Of a DNA stretch of 64,000 nucleotides, positions 17,376-25,890 are shown in pieces (position 1 is the stretch's first letter; each line of letters begins with the position of its first letter). The DNA is from Actinomadura physcomitrii. GTDB lineage: Bacteria; Actinomycetota; Actinomycetes; Streptosporangiales; Streptosporangiaceae. The stretch spans positions 62,001 through 126,000 of the forward strand of contig NZ_WBMS02000002.1 in NCBI RefSeq assembly GCF_008923205.2, given 5' to 3'. The notes under the pieces were generated by a model. The model was not told the DNA's origin and searched no databases. It was given only the letters and a program-made list of their open reading frames with translations. The position numbers and the translations under genes are program-made.

Positions 17376-18125
17376 TCAGGCTCCCGGGCCGTAGCGGTAC
17401 ACGAGCTCGTGCCGGTCGCCCACCACGACGCGGTGGGTGACCTCGACGACGCGGCCGTCCTCGTCGGTGCCGCGCCGCCACAGCGTGAGGACGGGCTGCT
17501 CGGGCCCGATCCGCAGCGTCTCCTGCTCGTCCGCGCGGGGCAGCCGGCAGGTGACGGTCTCCTCGAAGGCGATGCGGTGCCCGGTCTCCTCGAGCCGCGA
17601 GTAGATGCCGCCGGGGCCGGTGTCGATCTCGCGCAGCCGCGGGATCTCCGCGACGATGTCGAGGATCACCCAGGTGGTGGCGGTCTGCACGGGCGGCTCG
17701 CCCTCGACGCCCTGGACGCGGGCGCGTTCCAGCACCCGCGTGCCGGGCGGGACGTCCAGGTGCCGGGCGAGCCGTTCGCCCGCCTCGATCTCGGCGACGG
17801 TGGTGCGGGTGAACGGGCGGCGGCCGTCCCGCTGCGCGGAGACGTGGAAGCCGCGCCAGGCGCCGACCTGCCGGGTGATGTCGGACGCGGCGCGGCGCAC
17901 CGGCGCGGCCGTGCGGACCTGGACGCCGGCGCCGTGCCGGGCCTCGACCAGGCCCTGCTCGGCGAGCATGCGCAGCGCGCGGCGGACGGTGGAGCGGTCG
18001 GCGCCGAACGTGCGCGCGAGGTCGCGCTCGGACGGCAGCCAGGCGCCGGGTTCCAGCTCGCCCTCGACGATGCGGGCGGCGAGGGCGCTGGTGATCGCCT
18101 GGGCCTTGGTGGGGGGACGCGGCAT
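17376..18125 (-). CDS. GntR-family (HutC/UTRA type) transcription regulator
   Basis: A 249-residue repressor-type protein. Winged helix at residues about 8-70 (ALAARIVEGELEPGAWLPSERDLARTFGADRSTVRRALRML), then a UTRA effector domain (about 95-245; LDVPPGTRVLERARVQGVEGEPPVQT, PVLTLWRRGTDEDGRVVEVTHRVV). AGAAGGA precedes the ATG. It is first in an operon with the Nudix gene. A 34-bp near-perfect palindrome lies 72-105 bp upstream, between it and the divergent small gene at 18246, and is the likely operator. The effector may be a sugar or nucleotide-sugar derivative. Confidence 0.9.
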   Translation of the reverse strand: MPRPPTKAQAITSALAARIVEGELEPGAWLPSERDLARTFGADRSTVRRALRMLAEQGLVEARHGAGVQVRTAAPVRRAASDITRQVGAWRGFHVSAQRDGRRPFTRTTVAEIEAGERLARHLDVPPGTRVLERARVQGVEGEPPVQTATTWVILDIVAEIPRLREIDTGPGGIYSRLEETGHRIAFEETVTCRLPRADEQETLRIGPEQPVLTLWRRGTDEDGRVVEVTHRVVVGDRHELVYRYGPGA

Positions 18126-18196
18126 ACCGGATCCTTCTCTGCTGCCTGCCGGGAGGCCTTGCAGGCATTCTGCCGAACCCGGCGCGGGACCGGGGT

Positions 18197-18230
18197 GGTC
18201 GGCCTAGGGTAGACCTACCATAGGCCGACC
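18197..18230. promoter_or_regulatory. 34-bp palindrome, candidate GntR operator
   Basis: Outer arms GGTCGGCCTA and TAGGCCGACC (10 bp) and inner arms GGTAG-AC-CTACC pair perfectly; only one symmetric position (18207/18220) mismatches. It ends directly before AAGGAG, the ribosome site of the gene at 18246, and lies in the divergent promoter region of gntR. One dimeric regulator could control both directions. Confidence 0.75.
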
Positions 18231-18245
18231 AAGGAGTCCGCGTCG

Positions 18246-18476
18246 ATGTCGCTGATCACCTGCATGCCCGGCTGGCACGGCGAACGCTCGGAGCGGGGCC
18301 TGAAGGCCACCCGGGTCACCCCGCTGTCGGACTACCAGCTGCTCAACGGCTGCCTGGAGGAGATCACCGCGCTGGACGAGGGCGAGCTGTGGCTGCTGTG
18401 CGACGCGCAGACCCGGCTCGCCGAGCGCGTCGCCACCGCCGAGCGCCTCCGCGGCGGCGTCCGGTTCGGCGGTTGA
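18246..18476 (+). CDS. Small protein of unknown function (76 aa)
   Basis: I do not recognise this 76-residue protein. It is soluble-looking with two Cys near the ends of a mixed first half (ITCMPGW, LNGCLEE) and a helical acidic second half (LEEITALDEGELWLLCDAQTR). AAGGAG sits seven bases before the ATG, giving strong support for translation. It diverges from the gntR-Nudix operon across the 34-bp palindrome, so it is probably under the same regulator and may take part in the same process. Confidence 0.65.
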   Translation: MSLITCMPGWHGERSERGLKATRVTPLSDYQLLNGCLEEITALDEGELWLLCDAQTRLAERVATAERLRGGVRFGG

Positions 18477-18685
18477 GTCGCCCCGCCCTGTCCGCCCGGC
18501 GGACGCGCGTCCCTCCACCGAGGCCCGCGAATGAGCCGGGAGAGCGACACCGGAGCCGGGGGGACGAAAGAGGCCTCGGTCACCCGCCACAGCCGGACGT
18601 ACCAGGAGCTGCGCTCGCTGCTGCTGTCGGGAACCCTCGCCTCCTCCGCGTTGACCGCGCGGCCGGGTGCCGGCGGGCGGCCCGG

Positions 18686-19963
18686 TCAGGTGCGGCGGAA
18701 GGTGACGACCTCGGCGCTGTCGCCGACGGCCTCGCGGGCCGGCGGGATGATGCGCTCGCCGGCGTTGTCGGCGAGCAGCGCGCGGGCGCGCAGCACGATC
18801 TCCAGGTCGAAGCGCAGGTCCGGGTCCAGGAGCTGGTCGCCGAACAGCTCCTCCAGCTGCCGCAGCCGGTACCGGACGGTCTGCGGGTGGACGTGCAGCC
18901 GCATCGCGACCTCGTTGGCGTTGCGGCCCGACTGCAGCCACGCGAGCAGCGTCTCGGCGAGCCGGTCCTGCTGGCTGGCGCGCAGGTGCGACAGCGGCGC
19001 GAGGCGCAGGTCGGCGAGGGAGGTGATGAGCCCCTCGTCCTGGAACAGGATCAGCGTCGACATGTGCTCGACGCTGCGGATGACGCCGTCGTGGGCCTCG
19101 ATGACGCCGCGCTGGACGAGGCACAGCGTCTTGCGCGCCCACTGGATCGACCGGGCCGCCTCCATCAGCGGGACGGTCGGCCCGACGACGGCGAGGCTGC
19201 CGGCCAGGGCGCGGTCGACGAGCTTGGCGCGGCCGGGGCCGTCCGGGTCGGGGATGATCAGGCTGGGGGTGCGGCGGGTCAGGTCGGCGAGCACGTCCGG
19301 CGGGAACGCGGGCTGCCGGGTGTCCTGCCCGGGACGGCCGAGCGCGACGGCGGCGACGGTGCGCGGCAGCGGCCAGTGCGCGGCGGCGGCGAGGTCGGCG
19401 ATGGCCTCCTGCGCGGCGGGCGGGTCGGCGAACAGCAGGTCGAGCAGGCGCTTGCGGCGGCGCTGCATCTCGCCCGCGACGGCGGCCTTGGCCTGCGAGA
19501 ACCCCTCGGCGGCGGCCTTGGCCAGCTCGTCTTGGAACTGCATCAGCGCCTCCCCGACGGCGCCGAGGGTGCGCGGCGAGACCCGCTGGGCCTCGGCGCC
19601 CTCGGTGATCCGCCGCCAGGCGACCATTCCACCGACGCGCATCGCGGACTGCATCGCGTCGAGGCTGCGGCCCTCGCCGGCCTCGCCGCGGCCGATGGCG
19701 CGGAAGAAGTCGGTGACGGAGGCGGGCTCGTGGCCGGGATCGGCCACCCGGTCGACGAAGTAGTGCAGCACGCGCTCGACGGCCTGGCGGAGCGTCCCCG
19801 AGTAGGAGCCGTCGCCGGGGCGGTCGTACTCGCGGACCTTGGTCTGGATCTCCTGGATCATGTCGTCGGCCACCTCGTCGAGGTGCGGCCGCATGTGATC
19901 CGCCAGTTCCCTGGGCAGATCCGCCCACGGGCGCCCGAACGTGGCCGAACCGTCGTCCGACAC
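18686..19963 (-). CDS. PucR/CdaR-family helix-turn-helix regulator
   Basis: A 425-residue regulator. The N-terminal half has a helical sensor region typical of actinobacterial PucR-like proteins (ADDMIQEIQTKVREYD, DAMQSAMRVGGMVAWRRI). A GGDEF-like degenerate middle and a C-terminal PucR helix-turn-helix follow (LAETLLAWLQSGRNANEVAMRLHVHPQTVRYRLRQLEELFG). The GTG at 19963 has GGGAGG seven bases upstream. It is divergent from the qcrB-like gene across about 236 bp, which makes that gene a possible target; ligand unknown. Confidence 0.9.
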   Translation of the reverse strand: MSDDGSATFGRPWADLPRELADHMRPHLDEVADDMIQEIQTKVREYDRPGDGSYSGTLRQAVERVLHYFVDRVADPGHEPASVTDFFRAIGRGEAGEGRSLDAMQSAMRVGGMVAWRRITEGAEAQRVSPRTLGAVGEALMQFQDELAKAAAEGFSQAKAAVAGEMQRRRKRLLDLLFADPPAAQEAIADLAAAAHWPLPRTVAAVALGRPGQDTRQPAFPPDVLADLTRRTPSLIIPDPDGPGRAKLVDRALAGSLAVVGPTVPLMEAARSIQWARKTLCLVQRGVIEAHDGVIRSVEHMSTLILFQDEGLITSLADLRLAPLSHLRASQQDRLAETLLAWLQSGRNANEVAMRLHVHPQTVRYRLRQLEELFGDQLLDPDLRFDLEIVLRARALLADNAGERIIPPAREAVGDSAEVVTFRRT

Positions 19964-20199
19964 GGAACCTCCCCGCCGCTCGTCCCCCTGCGTTGCGCGC
20001 CGTACACACGGGGTAATTACTTACTTTTGGGACTCGTGTGGGGCAAATCATGACCCGTGGCGGTGCCCGGGCGCAAAGTCTAGGTCGAGATACGACCAGG
20101 TTCGGCCGGTCGGTTCGATGGTTATCCACAGTCGGCGCCACCCCTGGCCTGACCGTCCGTCCGGTGCGACAGTGAAGGCACAGGCGAGCATGCGCAAGC

Positions 20200-21861
20200 G
20201 TGAGGTGGTGCCCGGTGCCCGCGAGCCCAGCCGACCGCGTCCCCCCGAGCCCAGCCGACCGCGTTCCCGCGAGGGCCCTCGCCGCCGCCGGCCGCGCCGC
20301 CGACGACCGGTTCGGCGGCGCCGCGTTCGCGCGCAAGGCGCTCCGCAAGGCGTTCCCCGACCACTGGAGCTTCCTGCTCGGCGAGATCGCCATGTACTCG
20401 TTCCTGATCATCGTGCTGACCGGGGTGTTCCTCACCCTGTTCTTCGTCCCGAGCGCGAACGAGACCGTCTACGACGGGTCCTACGGGCCGCTGAAGGGCG
20501 TGCGGATGAGCGAGGCGTACGCCTCCGCCCTGCACATCAGCTTCGACGTGCGCGGCGGGCTGCTCATGCGGCAGATCCACCACTGGGCCACCGACGTCTT
20601 CATGGCCGCCATCACCGTCCACCTGCTCCGCAACTTCTTCACCGGCGCGTTCCGCAAGCCCCGCGAGCTGAACTGGCTGATCGGGATCCTGCTGTTCATG
20701 CTGGTGATGGTGAACGGCCTGTTCGGCTACTCGCTGCCGGACGACCTGCTGTCCGGCACCGGCATCCGGATCCTCGAGGGCGTGCTCGCGTCCGTCCCGC
20801 TCGTCGGCTCGTACCTGGTGATGTTCGTGTTCGGCGGCGAGTTCCCCGGCACCGACATCATCCCGCGGCTGTACGTCGTCCACATCCTGCTCATCCCGGG
20901 CATCCTGCTCGCGCTGATCCCCCTGCACGCCGTCGTGCTGACGTGGCGGCAGACGCACACCCAGTTCCCGGGCAAGGGCAGCACCAACACGACCGTCCGC
21001 GGCTACCCGTTCTTCCCCGTCTTCATCGCCAAGACCACCGCGTTCTTCCTGTGGGTCTTCGGCATCACCGCGCTGCTCGCGGCGTTCTTCCAGATCAACC
21101 CGATCTGGCTGTTCGGCCCGTACGACCCCGGCGCGATCAGCTCCGGCTCGCAGCCCGACTGGTACATGGGCTGGCTGGAGGGGTCCCTGCGGATGATGCC
21201 GGCCTGGGAGATCAGCGCGTGGGGCCACACGGTCCCGATGAACGTGCTCGTCCCCGCGCTCGGCGTGCCCGGCCTGCTGTTCACCGGCCTCGCCGCCTAC
21301 CCGTTCGTCGAACGCTGGGTGACCGGCGACGGCCGCGTCCACCACCTGCTCGACCGGCCCCGCGACGTCCCGGCCCGCACCGGCATCGGCATGGGCGGCG
21401 TCGTCTTCTACGGGGTGCTGTGGGCCGCGGGCGGCAACGACGTCATCGCCGACCGGTTCGACATCCCGCTGTTCTGGACGACCTGGTTCTTCCGCTGCAC
21501 GATCATCCTCGGCCCCGTCCTCGCGTACATCGTCGCGTACCGCATCTGCCTCGGCCTGCAGCGCCGCGACCTCGGGCTCGTCCGGCACGGGCTGGAGACC
21601 GGCGTCATCCGGCGCCTCCCGAGCGGCGAGTACATCGAGGTGGAGCGGCACCTCCCGGCCGAGGAGACCGCGCTGATCACCGACGACCGCCCGCCGGCCG
21701 CCGTGTCGCTGGCCCGCCCGGACACCAAGGGCGTCCAGGCGCCGGAGCGGCGCTCCGGCCTCGGCCGCGTCCGCATCGCGCTGAACCGCCGCTTCATCCA
21801 CGACCTCGCCGCCCCCGACCGTGCAGCGACCGAGGAGGAGCGGCACGCGCTCGGCCCCTGA
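20200..21861 (+). CDS. qcrB: Cytochrome bc1 complex cytochrome b subunit, solitary copy
   Basis: A 553-residue membrane protein of the actinobacterial QcrB type. It has the paired haem His in HISFDVRGGLLMRQIHHWATDVF and VVHILLIPGILLALIPLHAVV, plus the quinone-site segment SQPDWYMGWLEGSLRMMPAWE. About nine membrane segments and a long soluble tail are seen. In the main operon qcrB follows qcrC and qcrA; here no qcrC, qcrA or ctaE is adjacent, so this is probably an extra paralogue. The N-terminus contains an 18-bp sequence repeated with a 24-bp period, giving SPADRVP twice. The exact start among several GTGs is uncertain. Confidence 0.9.
   Translation: MRWCPVPASPADRVPPSPADRVPARALAAAGRAADDRFGGAAFARKALRKAFPDHWSFLLGEIAMYSFLIIVLTGVFLTLFFVPSANETVYDGSYGPLKGVRMSEAYASALHISFDVRGGLLMRQIHHWATDVFMAAITVHLLRNFFTGAFRKPRELNWLIGILLFMLVMVNGLFGYSLPDDLLSGTGIRILEGVLASVPLVGSYLVMFVFGGEFPGTDIIPRLYVVHILLIPGILLALIPLHAVVLTWRQTHTQFPGKGSTNTTVRGYPFFPVFIAKTTAFFLWVFGITALLAAFFQINPIWLFGPYDPGAISSGSQPDWYMGWLEGSLRMMPAWEISAWGHTVPMNVLVPALGVPGLLFTGLAAYPFVERWVTGDGRVHHLLDRPRDVPARTGIGMGGVVFYGVLWAAGGNDVIADRFDIPLFWTTWFFRCTIILGPVLAYIVAYRICLGLQRRDLGLVRHGLETGVIRRLPSGEYIEVERHLPAEETALITDDRPPAAVSLARPDTKGVQAPERRSGLGRVRIALNRRFIHDLAAPDRAATEEERHALGP
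20223..20264. repeat. Tandem duplication inside the qcrB start
   Basis: The 18 bases beginning GAGCCCAGCC at 20223 recur exactly at 20247, a 24-bp period. The duplication is in frame (eight codons) and lengthens the N-terminal cytoplasmic extension of the cytochrome b. Confidence 0.85.
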
Positions 21862-21929
21862 GTCCCCGCGGTGGGTGTGCCCGCGCGCGGCGGCCCGGCC
21901 CCCGCCGGCCCGCCCGCGCGGCCTCCCCC

Positions 21930-22268
21930 TCACCCCGCCTTGGCCCGGACGACCGCCTGCGCGGCCCTCCTCAAGCCCACCTGGATCACCAGGTAGGCGA
22001 CGAAACAGCAGAGCGCCACGAGAAAGACCACCGCCACGGCCGGCCCTGGAAGGAGACTGAACGGGCTGCACAACAGCAACGCCACGCCGAGAACCAACAG
22101 CGCGTTGCCCGTGCGCGTCCGCTCCCTGAGCGGCAGTTCTTCGTAACTCACCTTCGCGCTGCGGGACACCTTGTATTTCCCGACGCCTTTGCGGGTGCGC
22201 ACTCCCACGGCGATACAGGCAAGCCCCAGCGCAGCGTACGCCACGGTCCCGACGACGATCACAGGCAC
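21930..22268 (-). CDS. Small membrane protein of unknown function
   Basis: A 112-residue protein not recognised. Hydrophobic segments at about 3-21, 53-70 and 74-98 suggest three membrane helices, with a basic cytoplasmic loop between the first two (RTRKGVGKYKVSRSAK). It starts at GTG 22268. The DNA is less GC-biased at third positions than its neighbours, so it may have been acquired. It lies beside a decayed antiporter gene. Confidence 0.55.
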   Translation of the reverse strand: MPVIVVGTVAYAALGLACIAVGVRTRKGVGKYKVSRSAKVSYEELPLRERTRTGNALLVLGVALLLCSPFSLLPGPAVAVVFLVALCCFVAYLVIQVGLRRAAQAVVRAKAG

Positions 22269-22479
22269 AACGGCACCTCTTCAGAACCAGTCGTCAATCT
22301 GGTCGACCGCCCATCCTCCTCCACCCACCACCCCGAAGGGCCGGTGGGCGTCACCCGGTTCGGGGGTGCCGAAGCTCAGCCTCGTCCCGCCAGGGGCGAG
22401 GGTGACGGGCACGTCGTCGTCGTTCTGCGGCGCGTCGTCGTGGCGCGCGTCCCGGCGGTCGCTCCGGCGCGCGGACGGC

Positions 22480-22810
22480 CCCGGTCAGCGGTTCGACGCC
22501 GCGCGCGAGGACGGGCCCGGCCACCGCGAGGATCAGCACGTACGCCGCGGCGAGCGGGCCGAGGCGGGCGTTGGTGCCCGCGGTGACCGCGGCCCGGCGA
22601 TGACGATGTTGAACTCGCCGCGCGGGACGAGCGCGACGCCGGCGCGGAGCCGTCCGGTGACCGCGACGCCGGCGCGGCGGGCGGCGAACCAGCCGGCCGC
22701 GAGCTTCGTCGCGATGCCGATGACGGCCGGCAGCGCGGCGATGCCGAGCACCGGGGGCAGGTCGTGCGGGTCGGTGCGCAGGCCGAAGAAGACGAAGACG
22801 CGCTGGGGTG
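22480..22810 (-). pseudogene. Remnant of a cation:proton antiporter (KefB-like), C-terminal part only
   Basis: Only the last membrane part of a CPA2-type Na+(K+)/H+ antiporter is recognisable. In one frame: RVFVFFGLRTDPHDLPPVLG, then KLAAGWFAARRAGVAVTGR and LRAGVALVPRGEFNIVIAG. After the IVIAG segment (near 22596) the match continues in another frame with TAGTNARLGPLAAAYVLILA and GPVLARGVEPL, so about one base is missing. The first two thirds of the gene are absent; upstream is an unrelated intact gene. A sequencing error could explain the frameshift but not the missing N-terminus. Confidence 0.75.
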
Positions 22811-22872
22811 CACCGCGCCGAGCGGCGCGGCGCGCTTCGCCCGCGACCTGTCCTGACCTTCCGCGGAGCCGG

Positions 22873-23406
22873 TCAGGCCGCTCCGGCGGCGGCAGCGGGG
22901 CCGGTCCAGATCGCGGCGATGCGGGAGACGTACCGGCCGCCCGCCGTGTCGCCGGGCACCACCAGCTGCGGGCCGTCGGCGTCCATGTCGCGCCCGTCCA
23001 CGCGGGTGGCCAGCAGCGCGACGCCACCGCCGTAGCGGGGGTCGATCTCGGCCCAGGACAGGACGGCGGTGTGCCCGTCCCGTCCGGTCACCGCGATCAG
23101 GAACCGCACCCGGTCCTTGCCGATGACGGGATCGAACCGCGGGCCGGCGGCGAGCAGGACGTCCAGCAGCAGCGGGCCGGTGTAGGCGTGCCGCTGCTCG
23201 CCGAGCCGGCCGCAGGCGAAGCCGGCCTCGACGGTGCGCTGCGGCATCTCGCGCAGGTCGGCGACCGCCAGCAGGGCGGCGCGCTCCAGGTCACCGGACA
23301 GCCGGAGCCGGGTCCCCGCCGCGCCGGGTGCGCGGGCGCCGGGCACTCGAGCCGGACGGGACGAGGCGGCCGCTTGCGGGAGCCGGGAGGAGATCCCCTT
23401 GTCCAT
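22873..23406 (-). CDS. Small molybdopterin-oxidoreductase-like fold protein
   Basis: A 177-residue protein that resembles the compact actinobacterial proteins annotated as molybdopterin-dependent oxidoreductases: LRLSGDLERAALLAVADLREMPQRT, YTGPLLLDVLLAAGPRF, FLIAVTGRDGHTAVLSWAEIDPRYGG and a C-terminal QLVVPGDTAGGRYVSRIAAIWT. Cofactor-binding residues are not clear, so it may bind another ligand. GGAGGA precedes the ATG at 23406. It is alone, downstream of a long inverted repeat. Family assignment is from memory of motif order and is moderate. Confidence 0.5.
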   Translation of the reverse strand: MDKGISSRLPQAAASSRPARVPGARAPGAAGTRLRLSGDLERAALLAVADLREMPQRTVEAGFACGRLGEQRHAYTGPLLLDVLLAAGPRFDPVIGKDRVRFLIAVTGRDGHTAVLSWAEIDPRYGGGVALLATRVDGRDMDADGPQLVVPGDTAGGRYVSRIAAIWTGPAAAAGAA

Positions 23407-23497
23407 GCGTTCCTCCGGAACACCATGAGGCGAGCCGACGGCACGGCCCGCTCCCTCGATGCTTCCGCACCTGCGGCTCTTGTCAAACATTCCTTTC

Positions 23498-23537
23498 GCA
23501 GATGCAAGCTTTTCCGCCAGTAGAGGCTTGCATCTGC
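23498..23537. repeat. 12-bp perfect inverted repeat upstream of the small oxidoreductase-like gene
   Basis: Arms GCAGATGCAAGC (23498-23509) and GCTTGCATCTGC (23526-23537) with a 16-base spacer. It is about 90-130 bp before the start of the gene at 23406, where an operator would lie, and is AT-richer than its surroundings. It could also form an RNA hairpin. Confidence 0.55.
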
Positions 23538-23551
23538 CGGTGGCAAGTTCC

Positions 23552-23570
23552 GGCCGGACGACGTCCGGCC
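23552..23570. terminator. Hairpin after the His-rich secreted protein gene
   Basis: Perfect 8-bp stem GGCCGGAC/GTCCGGCC with loop GAC, 42 bp beyond the stop of the minus-strand gene at 23613. Probable intrinsic-type terminator without a U-tract. Confidence 0.5.
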
Positions 23571-23612
23571 GCCCCGGGATCTCACCGGGACGGCCGGACG
23601 CCTCAGTGCGTT

Positions 23613-23897
23613 CTACCAGTGGTGGCCGTGGTCGCCGTGACCGTGGCCGTGACCGTGGCCGTGGTGGCCGTGGTGGTGGCCGTAGCCGCCGTGGTGATGG
23701 CCGCGGTCGCGGACGCATCTGTGCCAGTACGGGTCCCAGTGGGTCCCCCACGGGCAGCCGCGCGGATGCGCCTGCGCGCCCGCGGTCGTCTCCGCCGCGC
23801 TCGCCGAGGCGGCGGGCGCGACCACGGCCAGGCCGGTGGCCATGGCCAGGCCGGCGGCGGTCAGCGCCGCCGAGCGCAGCGGACTCGGGATCTTCAT
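23613..23897 (-). CDS. Secreted His/Gly-rich small protein, likely metal-binding
   Basis: A 94-residue exported protein. Signal peptide about residues 1-34 (SAALTAAGLAMATGLAVVAP, cleavage near SASA). The mature part has one Cys pair (CPWGTHWDPYWHRC) and ends in about 30 residues of which roughly half are His, in HHG/HGHG repeats. Such tails bind Ni, Zn or Cu in other proteins; binding here is inference. GGAGGAGAAAC before the ATG is an excellent ribosome site. The gene is divergent from a secreted protease. Confidence 0.75.
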   Translation of the reverse strand: MKIPSPLRSAALTAAGLAMATGLAVVAPAASASAAETTAGAQAHPRGCPWGTHWDPYWHRCVRDRGHHHGGYGHHHGHHGHGHGHGHGDHGHHW

Positions 23898-24113
23898 GTT
23901 TCTCCTCCAGGGGTTCGGGGCCCTGCCGGACCCTTGTCTCCTCCCCTCCAGTACCCGGAGCGCGACCGGTCGACTACTCCTCGTAGGTAAATCATTAAGG
24001 CTCTGACCTGCACGATCGACGGTCCGGCGGGACCGCGGCAGGAGCGTTGAACTCCGCCGGGCGCGGCGCCGTAACACCTCCCGTAGATCGTCATCTCGGG
24101 AGCTGGAGGGCTC

Positions 24114-25253
24114 ATGAGGCGCCGGAACGCCGCGAGGAAACGTCGTCTGCGTACCGTGGTCGGAGCGAGCGTGGCGGTCGCCGGTGCGGCCGGCCTCGTC
24201 GCCGGGTCGCTGTACGCCGGCCACACCGGGGAGGGCGCGCAGGCGGCGAAGCTCGCCGGGGACGCGCAGGCCCGCAGAGCACAGGCCGGCGGCGCGCGGG
24301 CGTCGAGCGCGCAGCCGCGGGCGGCGGCGCTCGCGGCGCGGCTCGCCGGACGGCTCGGCGGACGGACCGCCGGCGGGTACCTCGACGCCGCCGGACGTCC
24401 CGTCGTCACGGTCGCCACCGCGGCGGACGCGGCGATGGTGCGGTCGGCGGGCGCCGTCCCGAAGATGATGCGGACGAGCCCGCGGACCCTGGCCAGGACG
24501 ACCGCCGCGCTGCGCCGGTCGATGGCCGGGACGCCCGGCACCGGATGGGCCGTCGACCCGGCGACGTCGCAGGTCGTGATGTGGGTCGACGACTCGGTGA
24601 AGGGCGCCCGGATGGCCGGGGTGCGGCGCGCGGCGGCGGGCATGGGGACGGCGGTGCGGATGGTGCGCCTCCCGGGCCGGCTGCACACCCTCGCGCTCGG
24701 CGGCGACGCGATCTTCGGAGGCGGCGCGCGCTGCTCGCTGGGCTTCAACGTCGAGCGGGGCGGGCAGCCGTTCTTCCTCACCGCCGGGCACTGCGGGAAC
24801 ATCGTGAAGGACTGGACCGCCGACCAGGCGGGCGCGCAGGCTCTCGGCACGACGGTGCAGAGCGACTTCCCGGGCAACGACTTCGCGCTCGTCCAGGCCA
24901 CGGACGACGGGCAGAGCGCGGTCGACCTGCACGACGGCACCGCGCAGCCGATCGCGAAGGCCGCCGACGCGGTGGTCGGCCAGCAGGTGGCGCGCAGCGG
25001 CAGCACGACGGGCGTGCACACCGGGCGGGTCACGGCGGTCGGCGCGACGGTGAACTTCCCGGAGGGGACGGTCACCGGGATGATCCAGACGACCGTCTGC
25101 GCCGAGCCGGGCGACAGCGGCGGCCCGCTGTTCAGCGGGAAGACCGCGCTGGGGCTGACGTCGGGCGGGTCGGGCGACTGCCAGACCGGCGGCGTCACGT
25201 TCTTCCAGCCGGTCACCGAGGCGCTCCAGACGTTCGGCGCGCAGATCCCCTGA
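24114..25253 (+). CDS. Secreted trypsin-like serine protease (S1, streptogrisin type)
   Basis: A 379-residue preproprotease. A twin-Arg-free signal region (about 12-35, VVGASVAVAGAAGLVAG) precedes a long pro-region of about 170 residues with the alpha-lytic-type segment GWAVDPATSQVVMWVDDSV. The mature domain starts near GGDAIFGGGARCSLGFNV. The catalytic triad is visible: His in FFLTAGHCGN, Asp in FPGNDFALV, Ser in EPGDSGGPLFS. Four Cys can form the two usual disulfides. GGAGGG lies seven bases before the ATG. A hairpin follows the stop. Confidence 0.93.
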   Translation: MRRRNAARKRRLRTVVGASVAVAGAAGLVAGSLYAGHTGEGAQAAKLAGDAQARRAQAGGARASSAQPRAAALAARLAGRLGGRTAGGYLDAAGRPVVTVATAADAAMVRSAGAVPKMMRTSPRTLARTTAALRRSMAGTPGTGWAVDPATSQVVMWVDDSVKGARMAGVRRAAAGMGTAVRMVRLPGRLHTLALGGDAIFGGGARCSLGFNVERGGQPFFLTAGHCGNIVKDWTADQAGAQALGTTVQSDFPGNDFALVQATDDGQSAVDLHDGTAQPIAKAADAVVGQQVARSGSTTGVHTGRVTAVGATVNFPEGTVTGMIQTTVCAEPGDSGGPLFSGKTALGLTSGGSGDCQTGGVTFFQPVTEALQTFGAQIP

Positions 25254-25267
25254 GGCCGGTGAACCGT

Positions 25268-25294
25268 GCGGGCGGGACGTCACATTCCGCCCGC
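25268..25294 (+). terminator. Terminator hairpin after the protease
   Basis: Perfect 8-bp stem GCGGGCGG/CCGCCCGC with an 11-base loop, 15 bp after the protease stop and 50 bp before the next gene. Confidence 0.65.
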
Positions 25295-25344
25295 CGGCTC
25301 CGTCATGGAGGTATCGGCATCGAAACCACCATGAGGAGATCACC

Positions 25345-25815
25345 ATGAACGCCCGGATCAACTTCTACGGGAGCGACCTGGCCATGAAGGTCGCGAAGTA
25401 CTTCAACTCCGCGGGCAAGGCCATCGCCGAGTCGGGCCTTCCCGCCGCGACGCAGGAGCTGGTGCGGATCCGCGCGAGCCAGATCAACGGCTGCGGCTTC
25501 TGCCTCGACATGCACACCAAGGACGCCGCGGCCGCCGGGGAGACTCGGCAGCGGATCAACCTGGTGGGCGCCTGGCGCGAGGCCACGGTCTACACCGACG
25601 CCGAGCGCGCGGCGCTCGAGCTGGCCGAGGAGGGCACCCGCCTCGCCGACGGGTCCGGCGTCAGCGACGAGACCTGGGCGAACGCCGCGAAGCACTTCGA
25701 CGAGGAGCAGCTCGCCGCCCTGGTGGGGATGATCGCCCTCATCAACGCCTACAACCGCCTCAACGTCATCACGCGAATGCCCGCCGGCGACTACGTGCCC
25801 GGCCAGTTCGCCTAG
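25345..25815 (+). CDS. Carboxymuconolactone decarboxylase/AhpD-like protein
   Basis: A 156-residue all-helical AhpD-fold protein. The redox motif is CGFC in IRASQINGCGFCLDMHTKDA, with the conserved His after it, followed by WREATVYTDAERAALELAE and the closing NAYNRLNVITRMPAGDY. Proteins of this type reduce peroxides or alkyl hydroperoxides with thiol chemistry. GAGGAGATCACC precedes the ATG. The following LysE gene is 75 bp downstream on the same strand. Confidence 0.92.
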   Translation: MNARINFYGSDLAMKVAKYFNSAGKAIAESGLPAATQELVRIRASQINGCGFCLDMHTKDAAAAGETRQRINLVGAWREATVYTDAERAALELAEEGTRLADGSGVSDETWANAAKHFDEEQLAALVGMIALINAYNRLNVITRMPAGDYVPGQFA

Positions 25816-25890
25816 CTAGGAGTCCGCCGAGACGGACGCGCCGCCCGGAAACGCGTTGTCGGGACATGAGCGGCTTTGGATACTTGGCGG

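Noticed and set aside
18531-18685. Possible small gene beginning ATG at 18531
   Set aside because: No ribosome site, and the frame runs on without a stop through the antisense of the PucR gene.
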